Assembly: GCA_019802505.1 (NCBI GenBank)
Contig: JAFMOC010000002.1
Span: 1,448,501-1,512,500 of the forward strand
DNA from: Corydoras sp. C115
Lineage: Eukaryota > Chordata > Actinopteri > Siluriformes > Callichthyidae
Direction: 5' to 3'
DNA: 64,000 nt
The position numbers and the translations under genes are program-made. The notes below the pieces were generated by a model, which was not told the DNA's origin, searched no databases, and was given only the letters and a program-made list of their open reading frames with translations. Shown here piece by piece: positions 51,685 to 59,346 of this stretch. Position 1 is the first letter of the stretch, and each line of letters begins with the position of its first letter.

Positions 51685-54255
51685 AATAATTGTACACCTG
51701 AGTTGATATATTAATTTTGTTGTCTTATTTCATTATTTTACTACTATTTATTAATTCATCAAACATGCTGTGGCATAAGTGTGTGAAAATGGAATCAGGT
51801 TCGGAGGCAATGGTAACACCATTCACTAACGTGCGTAATTATCTATTCTCTGTGCAGTTAAAAGAGACTGGAAACAGACAGGGGAGGGATAAAGAGCCTC
51901 CAAAGAGTAACCAAAATTACACTGTGTACATATCTTGTGATAAATATTGTAAACACCAATACAGTTAAATTCTTCTTACATTCTCAATACAGGAAACTGG
52001 TTTGTGTACATACACATATAATATATTTGTCATATAATAATATATATTTTAATACTCATTTACTTAAAATAATAATATTTATTTACTTAAAATAAAGTTC
52101 ATTGTACAGTAAAGTTGTAAAATTAAGGAACATTTACAACAGACGCCCTGTATCTCATTCAAAAATATGATTGAAACATCCTATTTTAAATATTTAAGCA
52201 TTCTAAAACTTACCACATTTCTTTTTCTTAGTAAAGCATTCCCTTTTTTCAGTTGAAGATGGACAGTGGTTTCCCTGTGCACTAGGATTTTGCATGATTT
52301 TGCGTGTTCGGGTTTCTTCTCTGAAGCAGCTTTTTCCTAAACGCAGGCAAGGTCCCCATTCAGTCCACTCTCCCACCTCACAGTGCACTGAGACAGAGAT
52401 CAGCCCCAATGAACATGGCTCTCTTACATTCATTTCTCCTCTTGTATTTACAATTTGTATTAATATATGGATCGATAGATGCCAACTTTGGTGATACCCA
52501 CCTGTTTTTATACATTCCATCAACTGCTCGCTGGTCTCAAAGTCCTTTGGGCAGATGCTGTAGCACAAGCCTTGCAGCAAGTAATGACCTGTCGTACACT
52601 TTGAACAAGTTTCACTGTTCACACAGGACTCACAGTTGGGCGGACACCCTGCAACACCAATTAATCATTTTACAAAGCAGGACAATTTTGAGTTGCTGGT
52701 CTGATCTCTAGTTTCAAAATGTTCACCACTATTTAACTTCTTTATTTATCTTTTATGGATATAGTTTTATTGATTTAGGGTGCCTTGTTATTCAAAGTGA
52801 CATTTAATTTTAGTTTGAAAACCAAAAGACTGTATAAAAAGCGTATAAAAATGGAGGCACAATAATTTCAATAAAATACCAAAATTGGCCAGTGGATATT
52901 TAGAGTAATAAGACTGTTTTGGACACTTAAGGGTAGCTCAGTGGTTAGGGTATTGGGCTATCAATTTGAAGGTTGTGGGTTCAAGTCTCAGGTCCACTGA
53001 AGTTACCAATGTGGGTCCTAATTGCTCCAGGGATGCTGTGACCAACTCTGTGCTTGCTTTGGATAAAAGTGTCTGATAAATGATCAAATGTAAATGTTAA
53101 GTAAAACACAAAATAATCCAAAATTATACAATCAATTTATATTTTAAATGCTGTCGGAGCAGCATGTGAACACTTTGCATATTTTAATATTTATTAAAAT
53201 TAAATCTTGAAATTAAAATAATTTCTCATTTAATCTCATTATCTGAAGTTTAATAGTCTACTAGTTTCATGAGATGTGGGGAGGGGGGTTCTCCATGCCC
53301 ATCCAAGGGAGAAAGTTGAGGATGCTGGGCAGATACACCCAGGAAAGTGTGCCAATCTATCACTGGGCACACACTCACTCACACATAAGTTTTAGTTTTT
53401 GTTTGACATGAGGAGAACATGAATACTAACTTCAATTGAGATTCAATCCTGGATCCCCAGTGCTGACAGGCAGAAGTTAAATTATTAAAATATTTTTTTA
53501 CAATTCATTTATTTTAATGATTTATAATTTAAATAAATACAATTCAGTACTAGCAAGATCGTACTTGTACTTTGTTTTGGGCTATTTTCTGTTTAGATCT
53601 GTCTGAATATATTGCGTAAGTCAATATTTTTAGTTATTCTCTTTATGTTGCTTTTGTTACTTAATCGGCATGGTGGTAAATGAAGGCATTATTGGACCAA
53701 ACCACACAAGATATTAGATTAAAAACCAATAAAATAAACCACTATTGTTGTGTTAAAAAAAATATGCTTGATACAGCTCATCCTTTAATAGAATTTTATG
53801 AAAGGTTAAACATGAGAGTACTCACGAGAGACACATTCTCGCTTGGTGTCACTGGGCAATAGCTCATATGGACATTTCTCTTGGCATTTTCCCTTGTATA
53901 GATATGAGCCTGCTCTACAGCGTGTGCAAAAATTCTTGTCAAAGCAGGTGTCACACTCTGAACCGCATTCTGTAAAAGATCAGCACAGAGCTCATAGCTG
54001 CATATTATTATTAAACAATTAAAATTCTGAGATACTGAGATACACCTGAGATACTGATTGTTTGAGTCTTACTTGAGCAGTCATTTTTTTCCGGTGAGCG
54101 AGTTCCAAAGAAACCCTTCGGACAGGAAGCCAAACAAACACCAATCTGCCTCATGCCATCTCTCTCCAGATGAATAAAAAGCTTAGGAAGGCATGTCAGA
54201 CAACCGTTGTAAACTGAGCAGGTCAGACATCCTCCCGGGCATCCTGGACTTCCTC
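43188..54255 (-). CDS. R-spondin-like secreted protein with three furin-like repeats (5' exon missing)
   Basis: Minus-strand coding exons: 54255-54073 (FU1), 53969-53826 (FU2), 52648-52502 (FU3), 52387-52214 (TSP1), 43381-43188 (basic tail and stop). Every junction is GT-AG and phase 1. FU1 has GCPGGCLTCSVYNGC and ERDGMRQIGVC; the Arg and Gln that contact ZNRF3/RNF43 in known R-spondins are kept. FU2 has CDTCFDKNFCTRC, with both phenylalanines that contact LGR4-6. FU3 (CPPNCESCVNSETCSKC) keeps the cysteines but has Val and Thr at those positions. TSP1 starts VHCEVGEWTEWGPC. The tail (KGERKNHNNRKEKGNKE and onward) is Lys/Arg-rich, as in all R-spondins. It codes for about 280 residues without the signal peptide. 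R-spondins are secreted Wnt enhancers. FU1 and TSP1 look most like RSPO3, but two repeats are the family norm. The signal-peptide exon was not found. The last exon rests on phase, acceptor and composition. Confidence 0.85.
43960..44620. promoter_or_regulatory. Candidate conserved non-coding patch
   Basis: Repeat-free, less AT-rich than its surroundings and without microsatellites; it contains homeodomain-type words such as GATTAATCAG and TTAGTGGATTAGCC. No coding frame fits. Proposed only from composition and intronic location next to a developmental gene; conservation was not tested. Confidence 0.25.
45440..45740 (+). pseudogene. LINE reverse-transcriptase remnant
   Basis: The frame at 45446-45637 carries YIGKGVRPYQL and NYLYADDITLIAENM, matching the G-x-R-Q-G and YADD blocks of RTE/BovB-type reverse transcriptases. 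Only the palm core remains. Confidence 0.7.
45937..46965 (-). mobile_element. Degraded Tc1-like transposon with internal duplications
   Basis: The N-terminal transposase half is open at 46609-46274: WSQKTREEVIALHKNGNGYK, a helix-turn-helix IAKLLNIPRDTIGSIIRK and the GRGRKK hook. A fragment of the first catalytic block (SVLWSDETTLKLF) lies near 45970-45945. About 140 bases near 45950-46020 recur near 46188-46252, and ATTTTAGGACAAATAAATGG plus what follows recurs at 45735 and 46075. The right end, TTGATCACAACTG near 46945, runs straight into a TA tract. Confidence 0.8.
46966..47012. repeat. (TA)n microsatellite, left flank of intact Tc1-like element
   Basis: About 46 bases of pure TA between the end of the degraded Tc1 and the start of the intact element. 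Confidence 0.95.
47013..48229 (-). mobile_element. Tc1-like DNA transposon with intact transposase
   Basis: Ends are inverted: left CTCACCGGCCACTTTATTA, right (reverse complement) CTCACCAGCCATTTTATTA, each continuing GGTACACC. At 1.2 kb it is little more than the transposase gene and its ends. TA tracts lie on both sides, as expected for insertion at TA. Confidence 0.9.
47043..48083 (-). CDS. Tc1-like transposase, open frame of 346 residues
   Basis: Starts at the ATG at 48083 (MGNKGDLSAFERDMVVGARR). N-terminal paired-like helix-turn-helix regions (ISETADLLGFSRTTMSRVYR) are followed by a second DNA-binding part, ECTVRRTLRQMGY, then the DDE domain: VAWSDESRFLL, GGGGVMVWGIFS, QQDNAPCHKAG with the second aspartate and STDLNPIEHLWD with the glutamate. 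It ends RKAKGGPTRY. No stop or frameshift interrupts it and the length is normal for Tc1. Cut-and-paste transposition at TA dinucleotides is the family reaction. Whether the protein is active cannot be judged here. The lineage differs from the copy at 9196. Confidence 0.93.
   Translation of the reverse strand: MGNKGDLSAFERDMVVGARRAGLSISETADLLGFSRTTMSRVYREWSEKEKTSSERQFCGRKCLVDARGQRRMARLVRADRKATVTQIATRYNQGRQKSISECTVRRTLRQMGYSSRRPHRVPLLSAKNRKLRLQFAQAHRNWTIEDWKNVAWSDESRFLLRHSDGRVRIWRQQHESMDPSYLVSTVQAGGGGVMVWGIFSWHSLGPLVPIEHRCNATAYLSIVADHVHPFMTTMYPTSDGYFQQDNAPCHKAGIISDWFLEHDNEFTVLKWPPQSTDLNPIEHLWDVMERGIRIMDVQPTNLRQLCDAIMSIWTKLSEECFQHLVESMPRRIEAVRKAKGGPTRY
48231..48320. repeat. (TG)(TA)n microsatellite, right flank of intact Tc1-like element
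   Basis: About 80 bases of nearly pure TA starting at the transposon border, after a short TG stretch. Confidence 0.95.
48463..48745 (+). repeat. tRNA-headed SINE, copy 12
   Basis: Forward copy with the 14-base duplication TGGAACTACTTGGG on both sides (about 48448-48461 and 48746-48759). The 3' part is shortened. Confidence 0.92.
48899..48973. repeat. (TA)n microsatellite
   Basis: About 75 bases of pure TA in the last intron of the R-spondin-like gene. Confidence 0.95.
49240..49460. promoter_or_regulatory. Candidate conserved non-coding patch
   Basis: Repeat-free, relatively GC-rich island between TA tracts and SINEs, with a TAATTAGTGC-like word near 49326. No splice-consistent coding frame was found on either strand. 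A regulatory role is a guess from composition. Confidence 0.25.
49886..50010 (-). repeat. tRNA-headed SINE, copy 13, diverged fragment
   Basis: The recognisable core is CCATGCCCATCCAGGGGAGA to GGGCACTGGG and CCCTCACACTGACA. Head and tail are lost. Confidence 0.7.
50265..50530 (+). repeat. tRNA-headed SINE, copy 14
   Basis: Forward copy with an internal deletion of the central body, so the tRNA-like head joins directly to GTGTGAGTGAGTG. Target duplication AATATAAATAATA at 50252-50264 and 50531-50543. Confidence 0.94.
50545..50880 (-). repeat. tRNA-headed SINE, copy 15, full length
   Basis: Reverse copy just 14 bases beyond copy 14. TAAATAATAT occurs at 50535-50544 and 50881-50890, so it used part of the same target as copy 14. 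Confidence 0.94.
50881..50975. repeat. (TAATA)n pentanucleotide array
   Basis: About 18 repeats of a five-base unit starting in the target duplication at the head side of SINE copy 15. Confidence 0.95.
51380..51599 (-). repeat. tRNA-headed SINE, copy 16, internally deleted
   Basis: Reverse copy missing the central GGGCACACACTCACTCACAC segment; it ends CTAAGCCACC right against a TA tract. Confidence 0.88.
51600..51680. repeat. (TA)n microsatellite
   Basis: About 80 bases of pure TA directly abutting SINE copy 16. Confidence 0.95.
52930..53090 (+). repeat. Second tRNA-derived SINE family, single copy
   Basis: The head GGGTAGCTCAGTGGTTAGGG (A box) and GGTTGTGGGTTCAAGTCTC (B box) are followed by a body with AATTGCTCCAGGGATGCTGT and a tail GGATAAAAGTGTCTGATAAA. 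The tail is of the CR1/L2-mobilised kind. It lies between the FU2 and FU3 exons and differs from the other SINE family in both body and tail. Confidence 0.8.
53280..53490 (-). repeat. tRNA-headed SINE, copy 17, diverged
   Basis: Reverse copy with recognisable CCATGCCCATCCAAGGGAGA, GATACACCCAGGA and CACTGGGCACACACTCACTC; the head end is badly eroded. Confidence 0.75.
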
Positions 54256-54388
54256 CTTAAAACAAGAAAACAAATTGTTTTCAGTCGTTGTTGCCTAAAG
54301 AAATATTGTATGTTTATTTATATACAGTATATTACACTACATTTACATTTGACCTGGGATTTGAACCTACAACCTTCAGATTGATATT

Positions 54389-54389
<1 letters not shown>

Positions 54390-54452
<63 letters not shown>
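54390..54452. repeat. (TA)n microsatellite
   Basis: About 60 bases of pure TA, roughly 140 bases upstream of the FU1 exon acceptor. Confidence 0.95.
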
Positions 54453-54454
<2 letters not shown>

Positions 54455-54529
54455 TTCCCCCATTTCTATTTTACAATTACAGAAGAGTACATCTGTTTTT
54501 TTTTGTTTTTTTTTAGTCCCTTGTTGGTT

Positions 54530-54900
54530 TTCTGTTCTCTATTGGTCAGCACCATCACAAAACAGGTATAAATTGGGTAGTGGTGTATTGTCAGCTCTGA
54601 AGTGACACTGAGACGGTGAGGGTTTTTTAGTGCAGCAGTGCTACCTTAGCAGTGCTACACAACAGTGACACTGCTAGGATAGGTAGAATCCACTGCTAGA
54701 ATGCACCAACCAAATAATACTTGCTCTGTGGTGGTATTATTCTGACCATTAGAGAAAAGAGTAAAGGGGACTAACACACTATGTACTTTAGTCCATAAAC
54801 ATATGGGCTACAGTCTGTAATTGTAGAACTATAAAGTCCATCTTTTTTGTAAGTGGAATTGATAACATGGACAATAAATGGAGCAAATAGAAGATGTGTC
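54530..54900 (+). repeat. Unclassified interspersed repeat, copy C
   Basis: The longest copy: TATTGGTCAGCACCATCACA, then AGTGACACTGAGACGG, GAATGCACCAACCAAATAAT, GCTCTGTGGTGGT and ACTATAAAGTCCATCTTTT. It shares its second half with copies A, B and D. Confidence 0.6.
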
Positions 54901-56378
54901 TTTTTGACTGGTACTGTTTTTTTGACTGGTACTGTGCTCCTTAAAAATTCTGTGGTCAATTCTGTTTAAATTCATGTCTGTCTTATCAATGCCGTTGTTT
55001 ACTGAAGTTGTACTTCAGCAAGTGTGGTGTATCATTCTATCCACTTCCACATCTCATACAAAGACATACATAAATAATTTAGAAGATTTTTTTGTTTTTA
55101 TTGTTTAATAAGAATGGATATATTCATATTGTTGTCACTTCTGAATTATAAAGATTCAAGAAGCACATGAAACCCCTGACTTGAAACATTTTAGGGGGGT
55201 TCCACATTTTAGTTTAAAAAAAAGTAATGTCAGAAATTTCAATAGCTAGGTAAATAAGATGTCAGGCTAGTTACACCAAAGAATAAACATCCTTAGCACT
55301 ACAGAACTCACAATGCAGACACAAGTGTTGAAACCAACTACTGTCTGAGAATTAAAGCTAAACATTTAGATGGAGTAGTAGAAGAATTTAGATAATTTAT
55401 TAAATGAAAGTACAGACACAATAATGTAAAATTCCTCCATAACAAATGCATATCTTGTATTAAAATCTTTTTTCAATGTGTGTGTTTATTTAGGAATTTA
55501 ACATCTGGACAAAATTAATGGTGATTTTTCAACAGAAACATTTTATATATAGTATATAAAAGTCATATAGTCATTGGGGGTCATATAATTTAGTTACTTA
55601 TTGGCTTTCAAACCCTGAAGCAGTAAACACTGTGCCACAATGTCACCCCTCTTACATTAGTAAAAATGCATGTGCAGCAAAATGGTATGGAAGTATCAAA
55701 GTAACAATTAAATTTTTGATTTTATATGGCAATATTAACATAACATAACATTTGTTTTACCTATTAGTACATGTATGTAATATAGGAGGAAACAAGAGCT
55801 TTGAGAGATAACCTGCGCAGGCAGGAGGACATATAGACTATACCCAGAAGGAGACTTGCTTGACTCTATTGAACTTAGAACCTTTTTATTGTGACATGTA
55901 AGTTGTAACTACTGTGCCAACATGTTTTCTCTATAAATTGTCATGTTATCAAAAGTAAAGCAATGATGTGTAAGCAGCAGATGATTAATAAAAAGATAAT
56001 ACAAAGAACATAGATTATTTGATAATTATGCAACAAATGTGTTGTATGGCATGTACAGTATGTAGCTTCAAAAGGCATGTTCAAGATAATGTCAAACAGG
56101 TGTGACCCCTTAGGTGTAGTTTTTTTGTACATACCTATAGCTGTTTATTGTATTTTAATGCCTGATACCTAAGTATTAAACTGCTCATAACTAAAAGTAA
56201 AATAAACTACAAATTATTGACTATTTTTGTATTTCGTATATAGTATACAGTTCCTTATGTTTATAAAGTTTATAGCTTTTCATACAGAGTAAAAGCCAAG
56301 TCTTTATTCAGGCTGTGGGCTTTCACTTACCACAAAAAAATGTAGTTTATTATTGCAACACACATTTAAACACAAGGG

Positions 56379-56414
<36 letters not shown>
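56379..56414. repeat. (AC)n microsatellite
   Basis: About 18 AC units followed by a TG stretch, so a short inverted repeat is possible. Confidence 0.9.
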
Positions 56415-56417
<3 letters not shown>

Positions 56418-56899
56418 TGTGTGTATGTACCCCTTGCACATACAGACATATACAACCATAAGGTCTTCAACAGAAACACATTTTTAGCATATACACACAT
56501 TGTAATGCACATATGTACATACCATTTGGCACATACATAAATACATACATGCAGTGTTGCACAATTGCAGCAAGGTTTAGGTTTCAGCTCTCTTGCAGCG
56601 GGTCTTCTCTACTCTTTAAAACACCTCCCATATAGACATTTATATAGACATTTGCTTTATAGGCTCTGTACTGCGTTTACAAACTGACGCATGAATATGA
56701 AAAAATTTTAAATAAAATTTTAAATCAATTAATCAAAATAAATATTTAATCCCCTACCAACCAGCAAGAACTCTGACCCCCACAGACCATTTTTATCTAT
56801 AAAGCACACAAATTAGTCCTGAAAGTACTTCTAATCTCATAATATTTTTTTTTTAATAAAAAAAGAAACCTGTCTCAGAATTAGTCTTTTCTGTTCAAA

Positions 56900-57250
56900 C
56901 TTCTCAACCACCATGGGCAAGAGCAAAGAGCTGTTAAAATATATCAGGGAAAATATTGCAGACCTGCACTGGGATGAAATAAGCTACATGATATTCAAAA
57001 AGAATCTCAGTAAGAAAGATACCACTGTTGATTTGGAAATTTTGAAAATTCAAGAAATACAAGAAAACAGTCATTTGCCCTTGCTCTGGAGCTCTATGCA
57101 AGATCTCACCTCATGGGGTAGCAATGATTCTACAAAATAGGAACTTGATAATGAGCTGGATGCAGTCATCAACAACAAAAATTGCAACACACTTCACCAT
57201 AATGGATTGATGGATTTTACTGTCCTGTGAATCTACTATACTGTTTGGAA
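56900..57250 (+). pseudogene. Tc1 transposase N-terminal remnant
   Basis: The frame at 56913-57140 begins MGKSKELLKYIRENIADLH, the usual start of one fish Tc1 lineage, and continues through a decayed helix-turn-helix region. Another frame then reads ISPHGVAMIL near 57105-57135. No catalytic domain is left. Confidence 0.7.
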
Positions 57251-57732
57251 TTAGACCTTTGTGTTGTTACTGTCCACTCTCTTTTTGTGATTCAGTAGTA
57301 CCATTAGGAAAACAGTAGAAATTACCTGTGTAAAGGTTCTTGGTGCAAAAACAGAGAAACTTACTTTTACTAAAACCTACTATTATTTTGGACCTATTTC
57401 ATTCAAATAGAATTGGACCATGCAAATTTCCACATGTGGCCATTTTTAGGGGTCCAATTGGCTGTACAAAAAAATCTTTGGCTATTTTTTTTCTGAAACT
57501 GCTTTGTATTCATAGTATTCCCTTGCATAGTAATCAATACATGTTTGAACAAATAATGTACAATTAAATTATATTTATTTTAATGGGTCTCCCCAATAGA
57601 AAATGGAGTGGACATGACATAGCCCCAATCTGGTCATTAGAAGGACAGATTAGGTCAACACAATTTTTGAGTAACAATACAAATATCACAGATGTTTAAA
57701 AAATGAAAATTTAAACATCTCAATGACACAGC

Positions 57733-58084
57733 TGTAACAGGTGCCTGTCACCTGTCACCTGTTCTGTGTTTCTTTTGTTCTTTTGAGTTAATTAACGTTC
57801 ATTGATCATTAGTTTAGTTAATTAACTCGTTCTTGTCATTGGTTTGTTTTGTGCACGTGGTCAGGTGTCTTTTTGTATTTATTTCCTGGGTTCCCTGTCC
57901 TCGGTGCACGTAGTTTATTTTATGTCACTCGTCGGGTTTTACCTCTATGCTTTTGGTGTCTCTACACCTTTAATAAATCCTGTTATTCTGCTACCTGCGT
58001 GCCTGGCTCCTTTCAGCGCGTTAAAGCGCGGCGGCTCTGCGCCTCCTATGCGCAGCCGCTTTATTCCGAGGTAGGAGTCTGACA
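57733..58084 (+). mobile_element. Solo LTR related to the 59345 element
   Basis: Starts TGTAACAGGTGCC and ends GAGTCTGACA. It shares with the 281-bp LTRs at 59345 and 61346 the opening TGTAA-AGGTGCC, GTTAATTAACGTTC, CACCTTTAATAAAT (a poly-A signal), and CTACCTGCGTGCCTGGCTCC followed by TTCAGCGCGTTAA. It is about 70 bases longer, so another subfamily. No second LTR or internal sequence is adjacent, and I found no matching short duplication at its borders. Confidence 0.8.
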
Positions 58085-58320
58085 GCTGGGAAAGGAATAA
58101 TGCACTAACCAGATAATGCCTGCTCTGTGGTGGTAATATTGGGGGTCCTAACCATTAAAGAACAAAGTAAAGGGGACTAACACAATATGTTCTGTAGTCC
58201 ACAAACCATGAAACACAGTCTGTATTTATAGAACTACAAAGTCCACCTTTACGGTACATGGAACTGATAAAATTAATGTGGAGCTAAAAGGTGTGTCCAA
58301 ACTTTTGGCCAGTACTGTAT
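58085..58320 (+). repeat. Unclassified interspersed repeat, copy D
   Basis: Begins right at the end of the solo LTR: AATGCACTAACCAGATAATG, CCTGCTCTGTGGTGGTAATA, then AACTACAAAGTCCACC and a 3' end GTGTCCAAACTTTTGGCCAG. That end resembles a Tc1-type terminal sequence, so the family may be a Tc1-derived non-autonomous element. Confidence 0.6.
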
Positions 58321-58369
58321 TCATATTAATCAGAAAGATACCAGTAATATTCTGCTTATCATATATGTT

Positions 58370-58600
58370 ATAATTAATCTAATTAACTGATCATCAAAAT
58401 GTTCGACCACATCAACAAAAGCAAATGTTTTGGCTGTTTACTGGTCTGGAGTCAGGAGTGTGTTAAAACAACACCATGGTGGAAAGCCATGAGGAAAGCC
58501 TTGATCATAAAGAAACAATTGTTGTTTCAAATCAATCTGGGAAGTGCTACATGACTATTTCTAAACATTTTAAATTCCATCATTTCACTTTATACAAGTA
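58370..58600. other. Possible decayed transposase fragment
   Basis: Words resembling a Tc1-like N-terminal region (GGTGGAAAGCCATGAGGAAA, AATCAATCTGGGAAGTGCTA) but no coherent frame. Confidence 0.25.
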
Positions 58601-58759
58601 TATCATATACAAATACACAAGGACCCATTATACACAAGTGAAAATTATATAATAAACTTCCCAGAGTGGAAATTCCAGCAATGCAATACTAAAGAAAACA
58701 TCAAAAAGCAAAACAAAACAAAAAAAAACTACTACGATAGTTCAAGTGTCTCCTTTTTA

Positions 58760-58761
58760 AA

Positions 58762-58848
<87 letters not shown>
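58760..58848. repeat. (CA)n(TA)n microsatellite
   Basis: A CA stretch of about 24 bases continues into about 60 bases of TA. Confidence 0.95.
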
Positions 58849-58850
<2 letters not shown>

Positions 58851-59082
58851 CTGGTATTCTAGAGGCAAATGCAAGAACATTTATCCAACTTCACTGAAAC
58901 TGAACCATGAACTGCCACTCACTGAATGTCTTTTATTTCCTTATTGCACCATTACAAGTAACTATGAGATTGTTGTATGTGAAAATATCAGATCAGCAGT
59001 TGTAGAAAAACGCAAGGCTAACCTGTCAATACACTAAATAAAAACTTTATCAATACACTAAACAAAAACTGTATCTGTGTGC

Positions 59083-59086
<4 letters not shown>

Positions 59087-59136
<50 letters not shown>
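59087..59136. repeat. (TG)n microsatellite
   Basis: About 25 TG units. Confidence 0.95.
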
Positions 59137-59138
<2 letters not shown>

Positions 59139-59285
59139 GCTCGGATGCATCATGCATTGATTTATACATTTACATGTAATCAATACAGATTAACCTGGAA
59201 AACAACAGACTTAACATTTTAGCTTAGTTTTACCTCCAGCACCAGGACCGAACGATGGAGTCACCGCCAGCTGTTTGTGTTTCTA

Positions 59286-59288
<3 letters not shown>

Positions 59289-59344
<56 letters not shown>
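59289..59344. repeat. (TG)n microsatellite, insertion site of LTR element
   Basis: About 25 TG units ending in ATGTG, the target duplication of the LTR element that follows. Confidence 0.95.

Positions 59345-59346
<2 letters not shown>

Larger units (their letters stand above)
43382..52213 (-). other. Large last intron of the R-spondin-like gene
   Basis: 8.8 kb between the TSP1 exon and the tail exon. It holds a LINE remnant, a degraded and an intact Tc1-like element, five SINE copies and four long TA or pentanucleotide tracts. Repeat-free, less AT-rich patches at 43960-44620, 45060-45240 and 49240-49460 might be regulatory. Confidence 0.6.
54256..57732. other. Region upstream of the recognised R-spondin-like exons
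   Basis: Expected to contain the first intron and possibly exon 1 of the R-spondin-like gene, but no exon with a signal peptide and a phase-1 donor was found. Contents: a TA tract at 54390-54452, an unclassified repeat copy, an (AC)n tract at 56379-56414 and a Tc1 remnant near 56900-57250. Confidence 0.55.

Noticed and set aside
51780..51965. Plus-strand frame after a CTGTGCAG acceptor, reading KETGNRQGRDKEPPKSNQN, resembling an R-spondin tail
   Set aside because: Wrong strand relative to the TSP1 exon and no partner exon. The minus-strand exon at 43188-43381 fits phase and composition better.
59235..59290. Minus-strand segment ending GGTGCTGGA G before a GTAAAA donor, phase-compatible with the FU1 exon
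   Set aside because: No start codon or signal peptide, an in-frame stop just upstream, and a CA repeat in place of a normal acceptor.
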